Assembly: GCA_001464965.1 (NCBI GenBank)
Contig: LNEJ01000028.1
Coordinates: 1-64,000, forward strand
Length of the DNA stretch: 64,000 nt
From: Gammaproteobacteria bacterium Ga0074134
GTDB lineage: Bacteria > Pseudomonadota > Gammaproteobacteria > Ga0077554 > Ga007554
Direction of reading: 5' to 3'
The notes beneath the pieces are model-generated. The model was not told the origin of the DNA. It saw only the letters and a program-made list of their open reading frames with translations, and searched no databases. The position numbers and the translations under genes were made by a program. This document shows, in pieces, positions 25,956-35,877 of this stretch (position 1 is the stretch's first letter; every line of letters starts with the position of its first letter).

Positions 25956-27155
25956 ATGGCTAATGCACCTGTAAAGTTCCCATCTCCTGCCACGCCGAAA
26001 GTGGCTCTGATCATGTCCGGCGGCGGTGCGCGCGCGGCTTATCAGGTGGGGGTGCTCAAGGCGATTGCCGAGTTGCTGCCCGATGGCGCCAAAAATCCCT
26101 TTCCCATCATCTGCGGTACCTCGGCGGGCGCGATTAATGGCGCGGCGCTGGCCATTTATGCGACACACTTTCAGGAAGGCGTGCGGCGGCTCACGATGAT
26201 CTGGCATAACTTCCAGGTACATCAGGTGTACCGTGCCGATGCCCTGGGTATCATGGCGAGTGGCGGGCATTGGCTGGCCGCCTTGTTGTCCGGCGGGCTG
26301 GGCAAGCGCAATCCGCGTTCCCTGCTTGATCGCTCGCCGCTGAGCCATCTGCTGAACCGTTATCTGCCCTGTGAAAAAATTCAGGAATCCATCGACGCTG
26401 GCGCGCTTCATGCTTTCAGCGTGGCTGCGTCTGGCTATACCTCCGGTCAATCGGTGAATTTTTTTCAAGGGGCTAAATCATTGACCCCCTGGAAGCGGGC
26501 GCGGCGCGTGGGCAGCGCGGCTGAAATTACCGTTGAGCATTTGATGGCATCCTCGGCGATACCCTTCATTTTTTCAGCAGTGAAGATCAACAGGGAGTAT
26601 TTCGGCGATGGCTCGATGCGCCAGGTCTCCCCCCTTAGCCCGGCATTGCACCTTGGAGCGGATCGTGTGTTAGTGATAGGTGTGCGTCAGGAGTCTGAAG
26701 AACAGCCGCCGCGTGTTAAGGCGCATGATTATCCTTCGCTGGCTCAGATAGCGGGCCATGTGTTGAACAGCATCTTTCTTGATAGCCTGGAGGTCGACAT
26801 GGAGCGCCTGCAGCGTGTCAATCAAACGCTCAAGGTTATTCCGGCGGAGTATTTGAGTGAGGGTGGCGTTTCATTGCGCCCCGTTGAAGTGATGGCTGTC
26901 TCGCCCAGCGAGGATCTGGCGAAGATCGCCGAACGCCACGCACACCGCTTGCCGCGCCCGGTGCGCTACCTGCTGCGCGGTATTGGCGCCTTTAACCGTA
27001 ACGGTTCAAATCTTGTCAGCTATTTGTTGTTCGATAAGAGCTATTGCCGTGAATTAATGGCGCTTGGTTATGACGACGCCATGAAAAACAAAGAACACCT
27101 TTTGGATTTTCTGAATCTAGAGCCGAAAAAACAGGCCATGAAAGAAACAGCCTAA
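25956..27155 (+). CDS. Patatin-like phospholipase
   Basis: Serine lipid acyl hydrolase of 399 aa. The oxyanion loop is MSGGGARAAYQVGVL (residues about 20-34), the nucleophile elbow GTSAG holds Ser56, and the dyad Asp lies in FGDGSM (Asp218). No signal peptide is seen, so a cytoplasmic or membrane-peripheral place is likely. The C-terminal half, with a basic patch HRLPRPVRYLLRGIG, is typical of larger bacterial patatins. It may be cotranscribed with the P-type ATPase (31-nt gap), which would put it in the same predicted anoxia response. It overlaps the convergent pseudopilin gene by 4 nt. Confidence 0.9.
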   Translation: MANAPVKFPSPATPKVALIMSGGGARAAYQVGVLKAIAELLPDGAKNPFPIICGTSAGAINGAALAIYATHFQEGVRRLTMIWHNFQVHQVYRADALGIMASGGHWLAALLSGGLGKRNPRSLLDRSPLSHLLNRYLPCEKIQESIDAGALHAFSVAASGYTSGQSVNFFQGAKSLTPWKRARRVGSAAEITVEHLMASSAIPFIFSAVKINREYFGDGSMRQVSPLSPALHLGADRVLVIGVRQESEEQPPRVKAHDYPSLAQIAGHVLNSIFLDSLEVDMERLQRVNQTLKVIPAEYLSEGGVSLRPVEVMAVSPSEDLAKIAERHAHRLPRPVRYLLRGIGAFNRNGSNLVSYLLFDKSYCRELMALGYDDAMKNKEHLLDFLNLEPKKQAMKETA

Positions 27156-27736
27156 ACGCAGCTTAAGGATGTTCCGTCACTCTTATGATGCGCAATGCGC
27201 GGACGGCCTGAGTTGGATAACACAATCGCGCGGGCTTTCGCTGGACCGCGCGCATCGCAAAAAATAAATGTGTCGTTCGTGCCGCCCGAACTGCCGTGAG
27301 GCTGAAATACGACGGGTTGGTGCGCTCCCGATTTTATCGTGAAACTATCATTCACGGCGTTTTGCAGCCGCAATACCATCTCGTTGCTCTCATGTTTCCT
27401 GTTTGAGTTGTCATCGACGAAGACGATCCATCCTTCATGCCAGGTTGAGTGCTTGGCGCAATTGTGTTGATCCGTGCTGGGGCAGAGCACCACCCGCGCT
27501 CCACGATGAATCGCCTCGCTACGCGCCAGATTGAGATGCGCCATAAAATCGTTCACCCGCGTCACCATGCGATTGTCCATGAGCAGGTTTTGCAACGAAG
27601 GCGCGGCGGAGACGGCGATGATCCCGGTAATGGCAAGAGTGGACAGCATCTCAATCAGTGTGAAGGCGGATTGCTCTGATTTACGGGCTGTTGCTGCGTG
27701 ACAGGGGGGTAAAGTCAGGTGTTTATTGTTGTGCAT
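27152..27736 (-). CDS. Orphan GspH/FimT-type minor pseudopilin
   Basis: Type IV pilin-like protein of 194 aa. The class III signal contains FTLIEMLSTLAITGIIA (Phe25, Glu29), followed by one membrane helix and a GspH/FimT-like globular domain (LNLARSEAIHRGARVVLCPS and a C-terminal GRPRI block). The residue before the cleavage site is Ala (SAFTLIE) and not the usual Gly, which may slow processing by PilD. ATG 27736 is chosen; the open frame upstream to 28225 runs antisense to the next operon and is not coding. There are no other pilus or type II secretion genes around it, so it must work with a system encoded elsewhere, or is a relic. Confidence 0.85.
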   Translation of the reverse strand: MHNNKHLTLPPCHAATARKSEQSAFTLIEMLSTLAITGIIAVSAAPSLQNLLMDNRMVTRVNDFMAHLNLARSEAIHRGARVVLCPSTDQHNCAKHSTWHEGWIVFVDDNSNRKHESNEMVLRLQNAVNDSFTIKSGAHQPVVFQPHGSSGGTNDTFIFCDARGPAKARAIVLSNSGRPRIAHHKSDGTSLSCV

Positions 27737-27841
27737 ACGATGGCCGGCCAGAAAGTGGTTTATTTGTTGCCCCTTCCCTGGCGGAATTTCAAGGCAATTA
27801 TGGCAAAGCCACCCCGCGAAAGGCAAGTATCTGCGTCTTGT

Positions 27842-27855
27842 TTGATTTAGATCAA
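27842..27855 (+). promoter_or_regulatory. Perfect FNR/ANR box before the DUF6763-DksA-HPF operon
   Basis: TTGATTTAGATCAA fits TTGAT-N4-ATCAA exactly. A second TTGAT half site follows at 27861. A -10-like GATTAT/TATAGT stands at 27895-27903, which would place the full box near -60 (class I) and the half site near -41. The box lies 93 nt before the first ATG of the operon and about 106 nt before the divergent pseudopilin gene. Confidence 0.7.
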
Positions 27856-27947
27856 ACAAGTTGATTAATCGGCTTTCTTCCGCAACGATTTTGTGATTAT
27901 AGTGAATCTGCGCGGAAAACAAGGGAAGAGTGCAGGGGGGTAAATCA

Positions 27948-28289
27948 ATGTCGACCGAGGGCGATCCGATGGTAGGAAACTGGTACCGGCACTTGGATAA
28001 AGGCCAGGAATTCCAGGTAATTGTCGTGGACGAGGCGGATCGTGTTGTCGATATACAGCATTTCGATGGAGACGTGGAATCGCTGGATTTGGACATGTGG
28101 TATGACATGGATGTGGAATTGATTGAAGCCCCGGAAGACTGGACCGGACCCGTGGATGATGTCGAACGGGATGATTTGGGATACGAGGAAACAGATATGG
28201 AAACCAAAGAATGGTCAGAGCCCATGGAGGAGGTGCGAAGTACCGGGGAAGAACGGCAAGGCCAAGGGTCGATAGAAGAGGAGGGCTAA
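27948..28289 (+). CDS. DUF6763-like acidic small protein
   Basis: A small acidic protein of 113 aa of unknown function. The N-terminal part (MVGNWYRHLDKGQEFQVIVVDE...IQHFDGDVESLDLDMWYDM) resembles the short uncharacterised DUF6763 family. The C-terminal third is Glu-rich and looks disordered. ATG 27948 follows a GGGGGG stretch 7 nt upstream; the in-frame GTG at 27930 is less likely, and ATG 27969 is a further option. It has one base between its stop and the DksA-like gene, so the two are one unit. The family is often seen beside DksA/TraR-like genes, but this link is from memory and moderate in certainty. Confidence 0.75.
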   Translation: MSTEGDPMVGNWYRHLDKGQEFQVIVVDEADRVVDIQHFDGDVESLDLDMWYDMDVELIEAPEDWTGPVDDVERDDLGYEETDMETKEWSEPMEEVRSTGEERQGQGSIEEEG

Positions 28290-28290
28290 T

Positions 28291-28686
28291 ATGAATTATT
28301 TATCACAACAACAGCTTGCGGATTTCAGGGCGCGGTTGCGCGCGCAAAAGGCCGCATTGCTGGAGGAAATCCGCCGGGAATTATTGCAATCGGACAATGA
28401 GCATTACATCGACCTTGCCACCACCGTCCACGATGTTGGAGAAGAATCCGTTGCTGATCTTCTGTCGGATCTGGATCTTGCTGTCATCCACCGTCACGTC
28501 AACGAAGTTCGTGATATCGAAGACGCGCTGCAGCGCATCGCCGAAGGCATGTACGGCATGTGCCTGGATTGTGAGGGGGAGGTTGGCTACGAGCGGTTGT
28601 CCGCCTATCCGACGGCAAAGCGCTGTTACGATTGTCAGGATTACCATGAAAAGGGTTTCGCAGAGGAGGGACGTCCCAGATTATAG
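28291..28686 (+). CDS. DksA/TraR-family zinc-finger protein
   Basis: RNA polymerase secondary-channel type regulator of 131 aa. It has an N-terminal coiled-coil (residues about 5-75) and a C-terminal four-cysteine zinc finger (MCLDCEGEVGYERL...KRCYDC). It is shorter than DksA (about 151 aa), and the coiled-coil tip lacks an obvious DxxDxA, so stringent-response activity like that of true DksA is uncertain. It lies between the acidic protein and a hibernation-factor gene in a three-gene unit with a perfect FNR-type box upstream. The role inferred is resetting transcription under anoxia or stress. Confidence 0.88.
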   Translation: MNYLSQQQLADFRARLRAQKAALLEEIRRELLQSDNEHYIDLATTVHDVGEESVADLLSDLDLAVIHRHVNEVRDIEDALQRIAEGMYGMCLDCEGEVGYERLSAYPTAKRCYDCQDYHEKGFAEEGRPRL

Positions 28687-28757
28687 GGCCTGGATTAGAA
28701 GCAACCAGACAGGGAAACCCTACGCTGTTTTCCCAGAAGAACGAAAAGGAGATACAT

Positions 28758-29327
28758 ATGCAACTGCCGCTGCAAGTCACATTTCGCAACATGTCCCCCT
28801 CGGATTTGGTTGAAGCGGATGTCCGCAAGAGGGTTGACAAGCTTGATGAGTTTTATGACCGCATCATGAGATGTCGCGTCATGGTAGAACTAGACAACTC
28901 GCGTCATCATCAGGGCAATCTCTATCATGTGCGGGTTGATCTGACCGTGCCCAACGGAGAGATCGTGGCGAGCCGCGCCTCCCCGGAACACCATGCCCAT
29001 GAGGATGTGTATGTGGCGATCCGGGATGCCTTCGATGCTGTCGAGCGCCAATTGGAAGATTACTCCCGGCGTCAGCGTGCCGACGTCAAAACCCATGAGA
29101 CGCCCTCCCATGGTCGGGTTGCGCAACTGTTTCCAGAGAGAAGCACCGGTATTATCGAGACCGCGGACGGGCGTGAAATCAACTTTTACCGCAATGCCGT
29201 TCTGGAGGACGCCTTTGATAAATTGACCATTGGCAGCGAGGTCCGCTTTACCGAGCAACCGATCGAAGAAGAAGGGCCTTGGGCCAGCACTGTGAGGCTG
29301 ATGGGCAAGCACCATATCCCAGGTTGA
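28758..29327 (+). CDS. HPF/RaiA-type ribosome factor fused to a cold-shock-like domain
   Basis: Protein of 189 aa. Residues 1-105 form an HPF/RaiA domain (beta-alpha-beta-beta-beta-alpha; VRKRVDKLDEFYDRIMRCRV, YHVRVDLTVPNGEIVASR), which in relatives sits in the decoding centre of idle ribosomes. Residues about 115-185 look like a cold-shock/S1-type fold (HGRVAQLFPERSTGIIETADGR...GSEVRFTEQ), with the RNP1-like aromatic positions largely changed. This C-terminal module differs from the dimerising tail of long HPF. AAAGGAG stands 8 nt before the ATG. It is the third gene of the FNR-box operon, 71 nt after the DksA-like gene, which fits ribosome storage in low oxygen. Confidence 0.88.
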   Translation: MQLPLQVTFRNMSPSDLVEADVRKRVDKLDEFYDRIMRCRVMVELDNSRHHQGNLYHVRVDLTVPNGEIVASRASPEHHAHEDVYVAIRDAFDAVERQLEDYSRRQRADVKTHETPSHGRVAQLFPERSTGIIETADGREINFYRNAVLEDAFDKLTIGSEVRFTEQPIEEEGPWASTVRLMGKHHIPG

Positions 29328-29340
29328 ACGTTCTGTCTGG

Positions 29341-30753
29341 TTAGCAGCCTGCCGGGCTAGGTTTGCTGGCTTCAAACCACGCCAGCTTGTCCCTCAATCT
29401 CACAACCTCTCCCACGATCAGTAAAGTGGGCGCATGCACTTCAGTCGCGGCGACTATGTCTGGCAGGGTTTCCAGTGTGCCAACGATGACACGCTGGTGA
29501 GGGGTGGTGCCTTGTTGTATGAGGGCGATGGGTCTGTCTGTGGGCATGCCATGATTAATCAATTCCCTGCACAAAATATCAAGTCCCGCCAGCCCCATAT
29601 AGATCACCACTGTTTGCTGGGGCTGCACGAGATTGGCCCAGTTGAGGTCCATCGAACCATCCTTGAGGTGCCCGGTGACGAATACCACTGATTGCGCGTA
29701 ATCGCGGTGGGTGAGGGGGATGCCGGCGTAGCTGGCGCAGCCGGAAGCGGCGGTGATGCCGGGGACTATCTGGAACTGGATGCCGTTCTCGGCGAGTGTT
29801 TCGATCTCTTCGCCACCGCGCCCGAAGATGAAGGGGTCGCCGCCTTTCAGGCGCAGCACGCGCTTGCCTTGCTTGGCAAGGCGGACTAATTCCTGATTGA
29901 TTTCCTCCTGCCGCAGGGTGTGGTAAGCCCGCTTTTTCCCGACGTAGATACGTTCGGCTTCGCGGCGTACCAGGTCTAATATTTCCGGTGTTACCAGACG
30001 GTCGTAGAGTACGGTATCAGCCTGCTGCATCAGGCGCAGGGCACGGAAGGTGAGCAGGTCGGGATCGCCGGGGCCTGCGCCGACAAGATAGACTTCACCA
30101 CGTTTCAGAGAGTCCGTGCTTGGCGCATCCTCCAAAGCGGCCTGGATGGCGATGCCTGCCTCATTATCACGGCCGTTGTATACCATTTCGGCAACCGGGC
30201 CTTGAAAAATATTTTCCCAAAAACGGCGGCGTTGCGTGGTGTTTTCAAAACGTTGTTTTACCGGATCGCGAAAGCGTGCCGCGAGTTCGGCCAGCCGCCC
30301 ATACGATGCGGGTATCAGCGTCTCCAGTCTTGCGCGCAACAGCCGCGCCAGCACTGGAGACGTACCGCCGGTGGAGATTGCGGCGATGACCGGCGAGCGG
30401 TCGATGATGGAGGGAAGGATGAAGCTGCACAGTTCTGGCTGATCGACCACATTGACGGGAATGCTGCACTGTTTGGCTGATTCGGAAATCCGTTGGTTGA
30501 TGGCGATGTCATCCGTTGCCGCGATAGCCAGCGCTGCACCGGCCAAATCAGATTCTTGAAAATGGGCGGCGCGGTGCCGGATTTTCCCCGCAACGCGCAA
30601 CTCAGACAGCGCATCATTCAACTGCGGCGAGACCACCGTTACCTGTGCTCCGGCGCGCAGCAGCAGGCCAACCTTGCGCGCGGCTATTTCGCCGCCGCCT
30701 ACTACCAGGCACGGCTGGTTTTTTATATTGAGAAATACCGGCAGAAAATCCAC
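29341..30753 (-). CDS. cysG: Siroheme synthase CysG
   Basis: Trifunctional enzyme of 470 aa. The N-terminal module (1-about 210, [20 protein letters not shown]) is the precorrin-2 dehydrogenase/sirohydrochlorin ferrochelatase. The C-terminal module (from about residue 220, [23 protein letters not shown], then DRLV and [15 protein letters not shown]) is uroporphyrinogen III C-methyltransferase. Siroheme serves sulfite and nitrite reductases. It is convergent with the HPF gene and lies 83 nt downstream of serS, the same neighbour order as in many gammaproteobacteria. Confidence 0.96.
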   Translation of the reverse strand: MDFLPVFLNIKNQPCLVVGGGEIAARKVGLLLRAGAQVTVVSPQLNDALSELRVAGKIRHRAAHFQESDLAGAALAIAATDDIAINQRISESAKQCSIPVNVVDQPELCSFILPSIIDRSPVIAAISTGGTSPVLARLLRARLETLIPASYGRLAELAARFRDPVKQRFENTTQRRRFWENIFQGPVAEMVYNGRDNEAGIAIQAALEDAPSTDSLKRGEVYLVGAGPGDPDLLTFRALRLMQQADTVLYDRLVTPEILDLVRREAERIYVGKKRAYHTLRQEEINQELVRLAKQGKRVLRLKGGDPFIFGRGGEEIETLAENGIQFQIVPGITAASGCASYAGIPLTHRDYAQSVVFVTGHLKDGSMDLNWANLVQPQQTVVIYMGLAGLDILCRELINHGMPTDRPIALIQQGTTPHQRVIVGTLETLPDIVAATEVHAPTLLIVGEVVRLRDKLAWFEASKPSPAGC

Positions 30754-30836
30754 GCTAAGGCACCTTATGATTGCTTGGGCTGTGTCTCGCGCCTCATGAA
30801 AACAATGGGTACGCTATACCCTGCAAAATTTTCGGC

Positions 30837-32418
<1,582 letters not shown>

Positions 32419-32422
<4 letters not shown>

Positions 32423-32793
32423 ACCTGTCTCCCGATAATTACGCCGAACCATGTGGCGGTGATGCACACGCCGACACTTAACAGGATATTCAGTAGCGCC
32501 TTTAATGTTTCGCCTGTCTCGAACAGGTTAAGCGTTTCCATGGAAAAGCTGGAGAATGTGGTGAAACCGCCGAGCAATCCCACCAGCAATGCCGCACGCC
32601 ACTCCCCGCTCATATTGAATCTGTCAATCAACAGGACATAAAGCAGCCCCATGATGAAAGACCCCAGTACATTGACCGCCAGCGTGCCATACGGAAAGGC
32701 GCGTCCAAAAATGCCGTGCACTCCGGTGGACATCAAAAAACGCAGCACGGAACCCACGGCACCGCCTGCGGCAATCAGGAAAATCTGGTTCAA
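32419..32793 (-). CDS. crcB: Fluoride channel CrcB/FluC
   Basis: Dual-topology fluoride export channel of 124 aa with four membrane helices. Signatures are AAGGAVGSVLRFLMS, the FPYGTLAVNVLGSFIMG block with the conserved Asn, and GLLGGFTTFSSFSMET with the paired Phe and Thr/Ser pore residues. The start is TTG 32793; no ATG is in frame before it and the Shine-Dalgarno is weak. I looked for a fluoride riboswitch in 32794-32871 and found no match to its conserved bases. Confidence 0.94.
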
Positions 32794-32871
32794 TTTTTCT
32801 GTTTTTTTATGCGATATGATTGATATGGGTTAGGTGCGCTTCGTTTGATCCAATCGCTAGCAGCCCATGTA

Positions 32872-33378
32872 TCATTTTTTGTCCTCAAGTTTTATCGCCT
32901 GGGCGCGAAAGTTGATTGTGTAATAACTGCTGATGGATGTTGTCTGTTGATTGGGGCGTAGCCGTAGCGCTTGCAATTGGGCTTCCGTGACGGGCGCGCC
33001 GGTGAAGACCGTGCCGCCCCAGCCCGACGAGGATATCAAGGTGTCTCCCGCCAGCACCTCGCGTGTGATGTCAATTACGCCATCGGCGCCAGCACTGGCA
33101 GCCTGTTTTTTTAATTCTTCCAGGGCTGCGGCTTCGGCCTGTGCAATGCCATAGTTACCGGACACGGGAACGCTTGAGCTGATCAATGCAATCCTCTTAT
33201 AGGATTGCGTGGGCGGGGCAATAAATATCTGGACTGTTTCAACAGATGCCGGGGTGGCTGGCTTGGCGCCCGACAGCATGACAATGCCACCGCTTGTTCT
33301 AAAGGCGGAGGCGCAGCCACCCAAGGTGAGCGCGAATATCACACCGAGAACAATATGTCTGAGTTGTAGCTGTTTCAT
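32872..33378 (-). CDS. Uncharacterised outer-membrane lipoprotein
   Basis: Lipoprotein of 168 aa with a clear type II signal peptide and LGGC lipobox (Cys22). Residue +2 is Ala, so Lol sorting to the outer membrane is expected. The mature part has a YbjQ-like or DUF4156-like core (KRIALISSSVPVSG...ALEELKKQAASAGADGVIDITREVLAG), which in other lipoproteins forms a small alpha-beta domain. Function unknown. It lies between rarA (26 nt upstream) and crcB in place of the usual direct rarA-crcB junction; lolA, common before rarA, is not present here. Confidence 0.85.
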   Translation of the reverse strand: MKQLQLRHIVLGVIFALTLGGCASAFRTSGGIVMLSGAKPATPASVETVQIFIAPPTQSYKRIALISSSVPVSGNYGIAQAEAAALEELKKQAASAGADGVIDITREVLAGDTLISSSGWGGTVFTGAPVTEAQLQALRLRPNQQTTSISSYYTINFRAQAIKLEDKK

Positions 33379-33404
33379 TTCATTGATCCTCTGAATTTGA
33401 ATCC

Positions 33405-34778
33405 CTACTTTTCGCTGTCTTTATCCAGCTTCCTTAATTGAGACAATTTTTCCGCGATTTTGATCTCCAGGCCGCGTGCCACGGGATGATAGTATCTTTT
33501 CTCACCCATTTCCTCAGGAAAATATTTCTCCCCCGCCGCGTAGCCCTGTGCCTCGTCATGTGCGTAGCGGTAGCCGCCACCATAGCCCATACCTTTCATC
33601 AGCCGGGTCGGGGCGTTGCGCAGGTGCAGTGGCACCTCAAGCGTGCCAAGTTTGCGCGCATCGTCCATGGCGGTGTTGAATGCCGTGTATACGGCGTTGC
33701 TCTTGGCGGCGCAGGCCAGATAAACCACGGCCTGTCCCAGCGCCAGCTCGCCTTCGGGGCTGCCCAGCCGTTCCTGCACGTCCCAGGCATTCACTGCCAG
33801 TTGCAGGGCGCGCGGATCGGCATTGCCGATGTCCTCGCTTGCGATACGGGCGATGCGCCGCGCCAGATACAGCGGGTCGCAGCCGCCATCGAGCATCCGC
33901 GCCAGCCAGTACAGCGCTGCGTCAGGTGAGGAGCCGCGCACCGATTTGTGCAGGGCCGATATTTGATCATAAAAATATTCGCCGCCTTTATCAAAGCGGC
34001 GCACACCGCCCGCCAACACTTCGTCGAGCAGTTCTTCCGTCACTGCCTCGCGCCCATTTTGCGGCTGGGCGAGGTCTGTCACCATCTCCAGAAAATTCAG
34101 GGCGCGGCGCGCATCGCCATCGGCCGCTTCGGCCATGCGGTTGCGTAGATCGCCAGGGATGTCGATCAGGCGGGTGCCCAAGCCACGTTCCGTGTCTGCC
34201 AGGGCGCGGTCGATTATATGGCGGATATCTATGGGTTGCAGGCTTTTGAGCACATAGACGCGCGCACGCGACAGCAATGCGTTATTGAGCTCAAACGAGG
34301 GATTTTCGGTGGTGGCACCAATGAAGATGAACGTGCCGTCCTCAACGTAAGGGAGAAATGCGTCCTGCTGCGCCTTGTTGAAACGATGCACTTCGTCCAC
34401 GAACAATACCGTGCCTTGTCCATGCGCGGCACGCGCCTGTTGCGCTTTGTCCACGGCGGCGCGGATCTCCTTCACGCCCGCAAGTACGGCGGAAACGCTG
34501 ATAAATTGGGCCTGGGCATGCTGTGCAATGAGCCGCGCCAGCGTGGTCTTGCCGGTGCCTGGTGGCCCCCAAAACACCATGGAATGGAGTCTGCCGGTTT
34601 CAATCGCCAGCCGCAGCGGCTTGTTCGGACCGAGCAGGTGCGCCTGGCCGGAAAAGTCCTCCAGACGCGTGGGCCGCATGCGGTCGGCAAGGGGCTGGCC
34701 GGAAAGGAGGGATGAAAGATTGCGAATTTCGGTTTTCACGTTCGGGTTGCTGGAATGCGCGTTGTTTCCAGGGTGCAA
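33405..34778 (-). CDS. rarA: Replication-associated recombination protein RarA (MgsA)
   Basis: AAA+ ATPase of 457 aa acting at stalled replication forks, related to clamp loaders and RuvB. Walker A is [13 protein letters not shown], Walker B is [12 protein letters not shown], and sensor 1 is [19 protein letters not shown]. The C-terminal tetramerisation domain includes [14 protein letters not shown]-like and [22 protein letters not shown] blocks. The first in-frame ATG is used; a GTG near 34739 could also serve. The 5' flank holds a small AGCCTCT/AGAGGCT hairpin at 34804-34819. Confidence 0.95.
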   Translation of the reverse strand: MHPGNNAHSSNPNVKTEIRNLSSLLSGQPLADRMRPTRLEDFSGQAHLLGPNKPLRLAIETGRLHSMVFWGPPGTGKTTLARLIAQHAQAQFISVSAVLAGVKEIRAAVDKAQQARAAHGQGTVLFVDEVHRFNKAQQDAFLPYVEDGTFIFIGATTENPSFELNNALLSRARVYVLKSLQPIDIRHIIDRALADTERGLGTRLIDIPGDLRNRMAEAADGDARRALNFLEMVTDLAQPQNGREAVTEELLDEVLAGGVRRFDKGGEYFYDQISALHKSVRGSSPDAALYWLARMLDGGCDPLYLARRIARIASEDIGNADPRALQLAVNAWDVQERLGSPEGELALGQAVVYLACAAKSNAVYTAFNTAMDDARKLGTLEVPLHLRNAPTRLMKGMGYGGGYRYAHDEAQGYAAGEKYFPEEMGEKRYYHPVARGLEIKIAEKLSQLRKLDKDSEK

Positions 34779-34932
34779 CTGAAAAACCGCAGGGTTTATC
34801 GGTAGCCTCTCAAGAGGCTGCTCGGGCGGCTATATGGAATATGTGAAGAAGGTTAAACCAGAATCAGTTCCCATGCAACGGCCCGCCTGTCATTGACGTG
34901 CGTCTAAAGTCCAGCCTTTCCGGGACGCTAAA

Positions 34933-35155
34933 TAAGAGCCTGTCTGTGAATAAATCATCCCTGCGTTGCGCCCCAAAACACGCCAGGCAAGGCGCGAGGA
35001 GAGAAGTTTGGTGATTCCAAATGAACGACGAGCAACGCCGCATGGCGTGTTTTGGGGCGCAACCCGGTGCAACAAGCACACTACGCTCAGCCTTCCTTGC
35101 CCTGCTCAAAACCGGCCTCCGTCGCCGGGATGATTTATTCACAGACAGGCTCTTA
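34933..35155. mobile_element. MITE-like element with perfect 29-bp terminal inverted repeats
   Basis: A 223-bp ORF-less element whose first 29 bases (34933-34961, starting TAAGAGCCTGTCTGTGAATA) are exactly inverted at 35127-35155. The middle has a further palindromic pair around CCCCAAAACACGCC/GGCGTGTTTTGGGG. It explains most of the gap 34779-35220 between rarA and the next gene. The outer TAAGAGCCTGT resembles the TAAGAACCTGT ends of the repeats at 41900-42050 and 50004-50014. Confidence 0.85.
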
Positions 35156-35220
35156 GCTGTCTGGCTTGCCCGTTGGTTCGTCAGAATTTAACTGTGAAAC
35201 CTGTTTCAAGGAGAAATACA

Positions 35221-35532
35221 ATGAAATTCACCTCTTGGAGTGCATTGGCGTTCGTTATGGTGTTTAACAGCCCGTTTGGCCTTGCCGATGAGCAGATATC
35301 AATGCTTACGCCGTTCCCGGTACACATTGCTGCTACCCAGGTTTATAAAGCTCCTCCAGATGCAAAAACTGCATTGATTAAAGAGGAGGATGTCCTGGAA
35401 ATAAATCCGATAGCCAATCTTCTGTCTATTCCCGGCACGATCTATGCCCGGCCGGGCAAAAAAATGGACGTGGTGTTTTACTGCAACGGGCACAACTGCT
35501 TGTACACCACGCCGGAGTTTATCGCGCGCTAA
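35221..35532 (+). CDS. Small secreted protein of unknown function
   Basis: A 103-aa protein with a Sec signal peptide (MKFTSWSALAFVMVFNSPFGLA-DE). The mature part of about 80 residues has one cysteine pair (YCNGHNCLY) that may form a disulfide in the periplasm. AAGGAG lies 8 nt before ATG 35221, which is a strong ribosome site. I do not recognise the family. It stands alone between the MITE and murJ and is more AT-rich than its neighbours. Confidence 0.7.
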   Translation: MKFTSWSALAFVMVFNSPFGLADEQISMLTPFPVHIAATQVYKAPPDAKTALIKEEDVLEINPIANLLSIPGTIYARPGKKMDVVFYCNGHNCLYTTPEFIAR

Positions 35533-35877
35533 GGGGTAATCGAAGAAATCATTGCCTGGTTTTTTTCATTGTCCTGCCAATGGAATCGATTAGGACTTAC
35601 GCATTGACGGCTGCACTTTGTGTGTATTGGGATGATTTTTATCAGGCATAAAGCTGCGGATAAACGCCGCGATCACGTCCGTGTGCGGTTCACGCTTCCA
35701 TTGGTAGGCATTGCTGATGAGATGGGTGATTGCTCTCTGCCGCAAGCATAAATTCCATCCCGTGGTTTTTTTTACCGCCTTTGGCCTCCTTGGCCAGTTT
35801 GAATCGCATCCATGGGCATAGTAAGATAGATGCCTTCGATCGCGCCGCGTATCCTCCCGCTTTTTTAGAAGGTTATT
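35533..35877. other. Gap before murJ with a possible coding relic on the minus strand
   Basis: No intact gene is supported. On the minus strand, ending with a stop at 35590-35592, there is a short open stretch that reads like protein (HLISNAYQWKREPHTDVIAA and onward for about 25 residues). It lacks a good start and is broken upstream, so it may be the tail of a decayed gene. The string AGGACTTACGCATTGAC near its end is of a kind often seen at transposon edges. rpsT, often found near murJ, is not here. Confidence 0.3.

Noticed and set aside
27737-28225. N-terminal extension of the pseudopilin frame up to 28225
   Set aside because: It would run antisense through the DUF6763 gene and its control region. 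The prepilin signal places the start at 27736.
32794-32871. Fluoride riboswitch before crcB
   Set aside because: The conserved bases of the crcB motif were looked for on the minus strand and not found. The stretch is too short and AT-rich for the pseudoknot.
34864-35142. 92-codon minus-strand frame
   Set aside because: It coincides with the 223-bp element with perfect 29-bp ends; the reading frame follows from the inverted repeat and shows no protein features.
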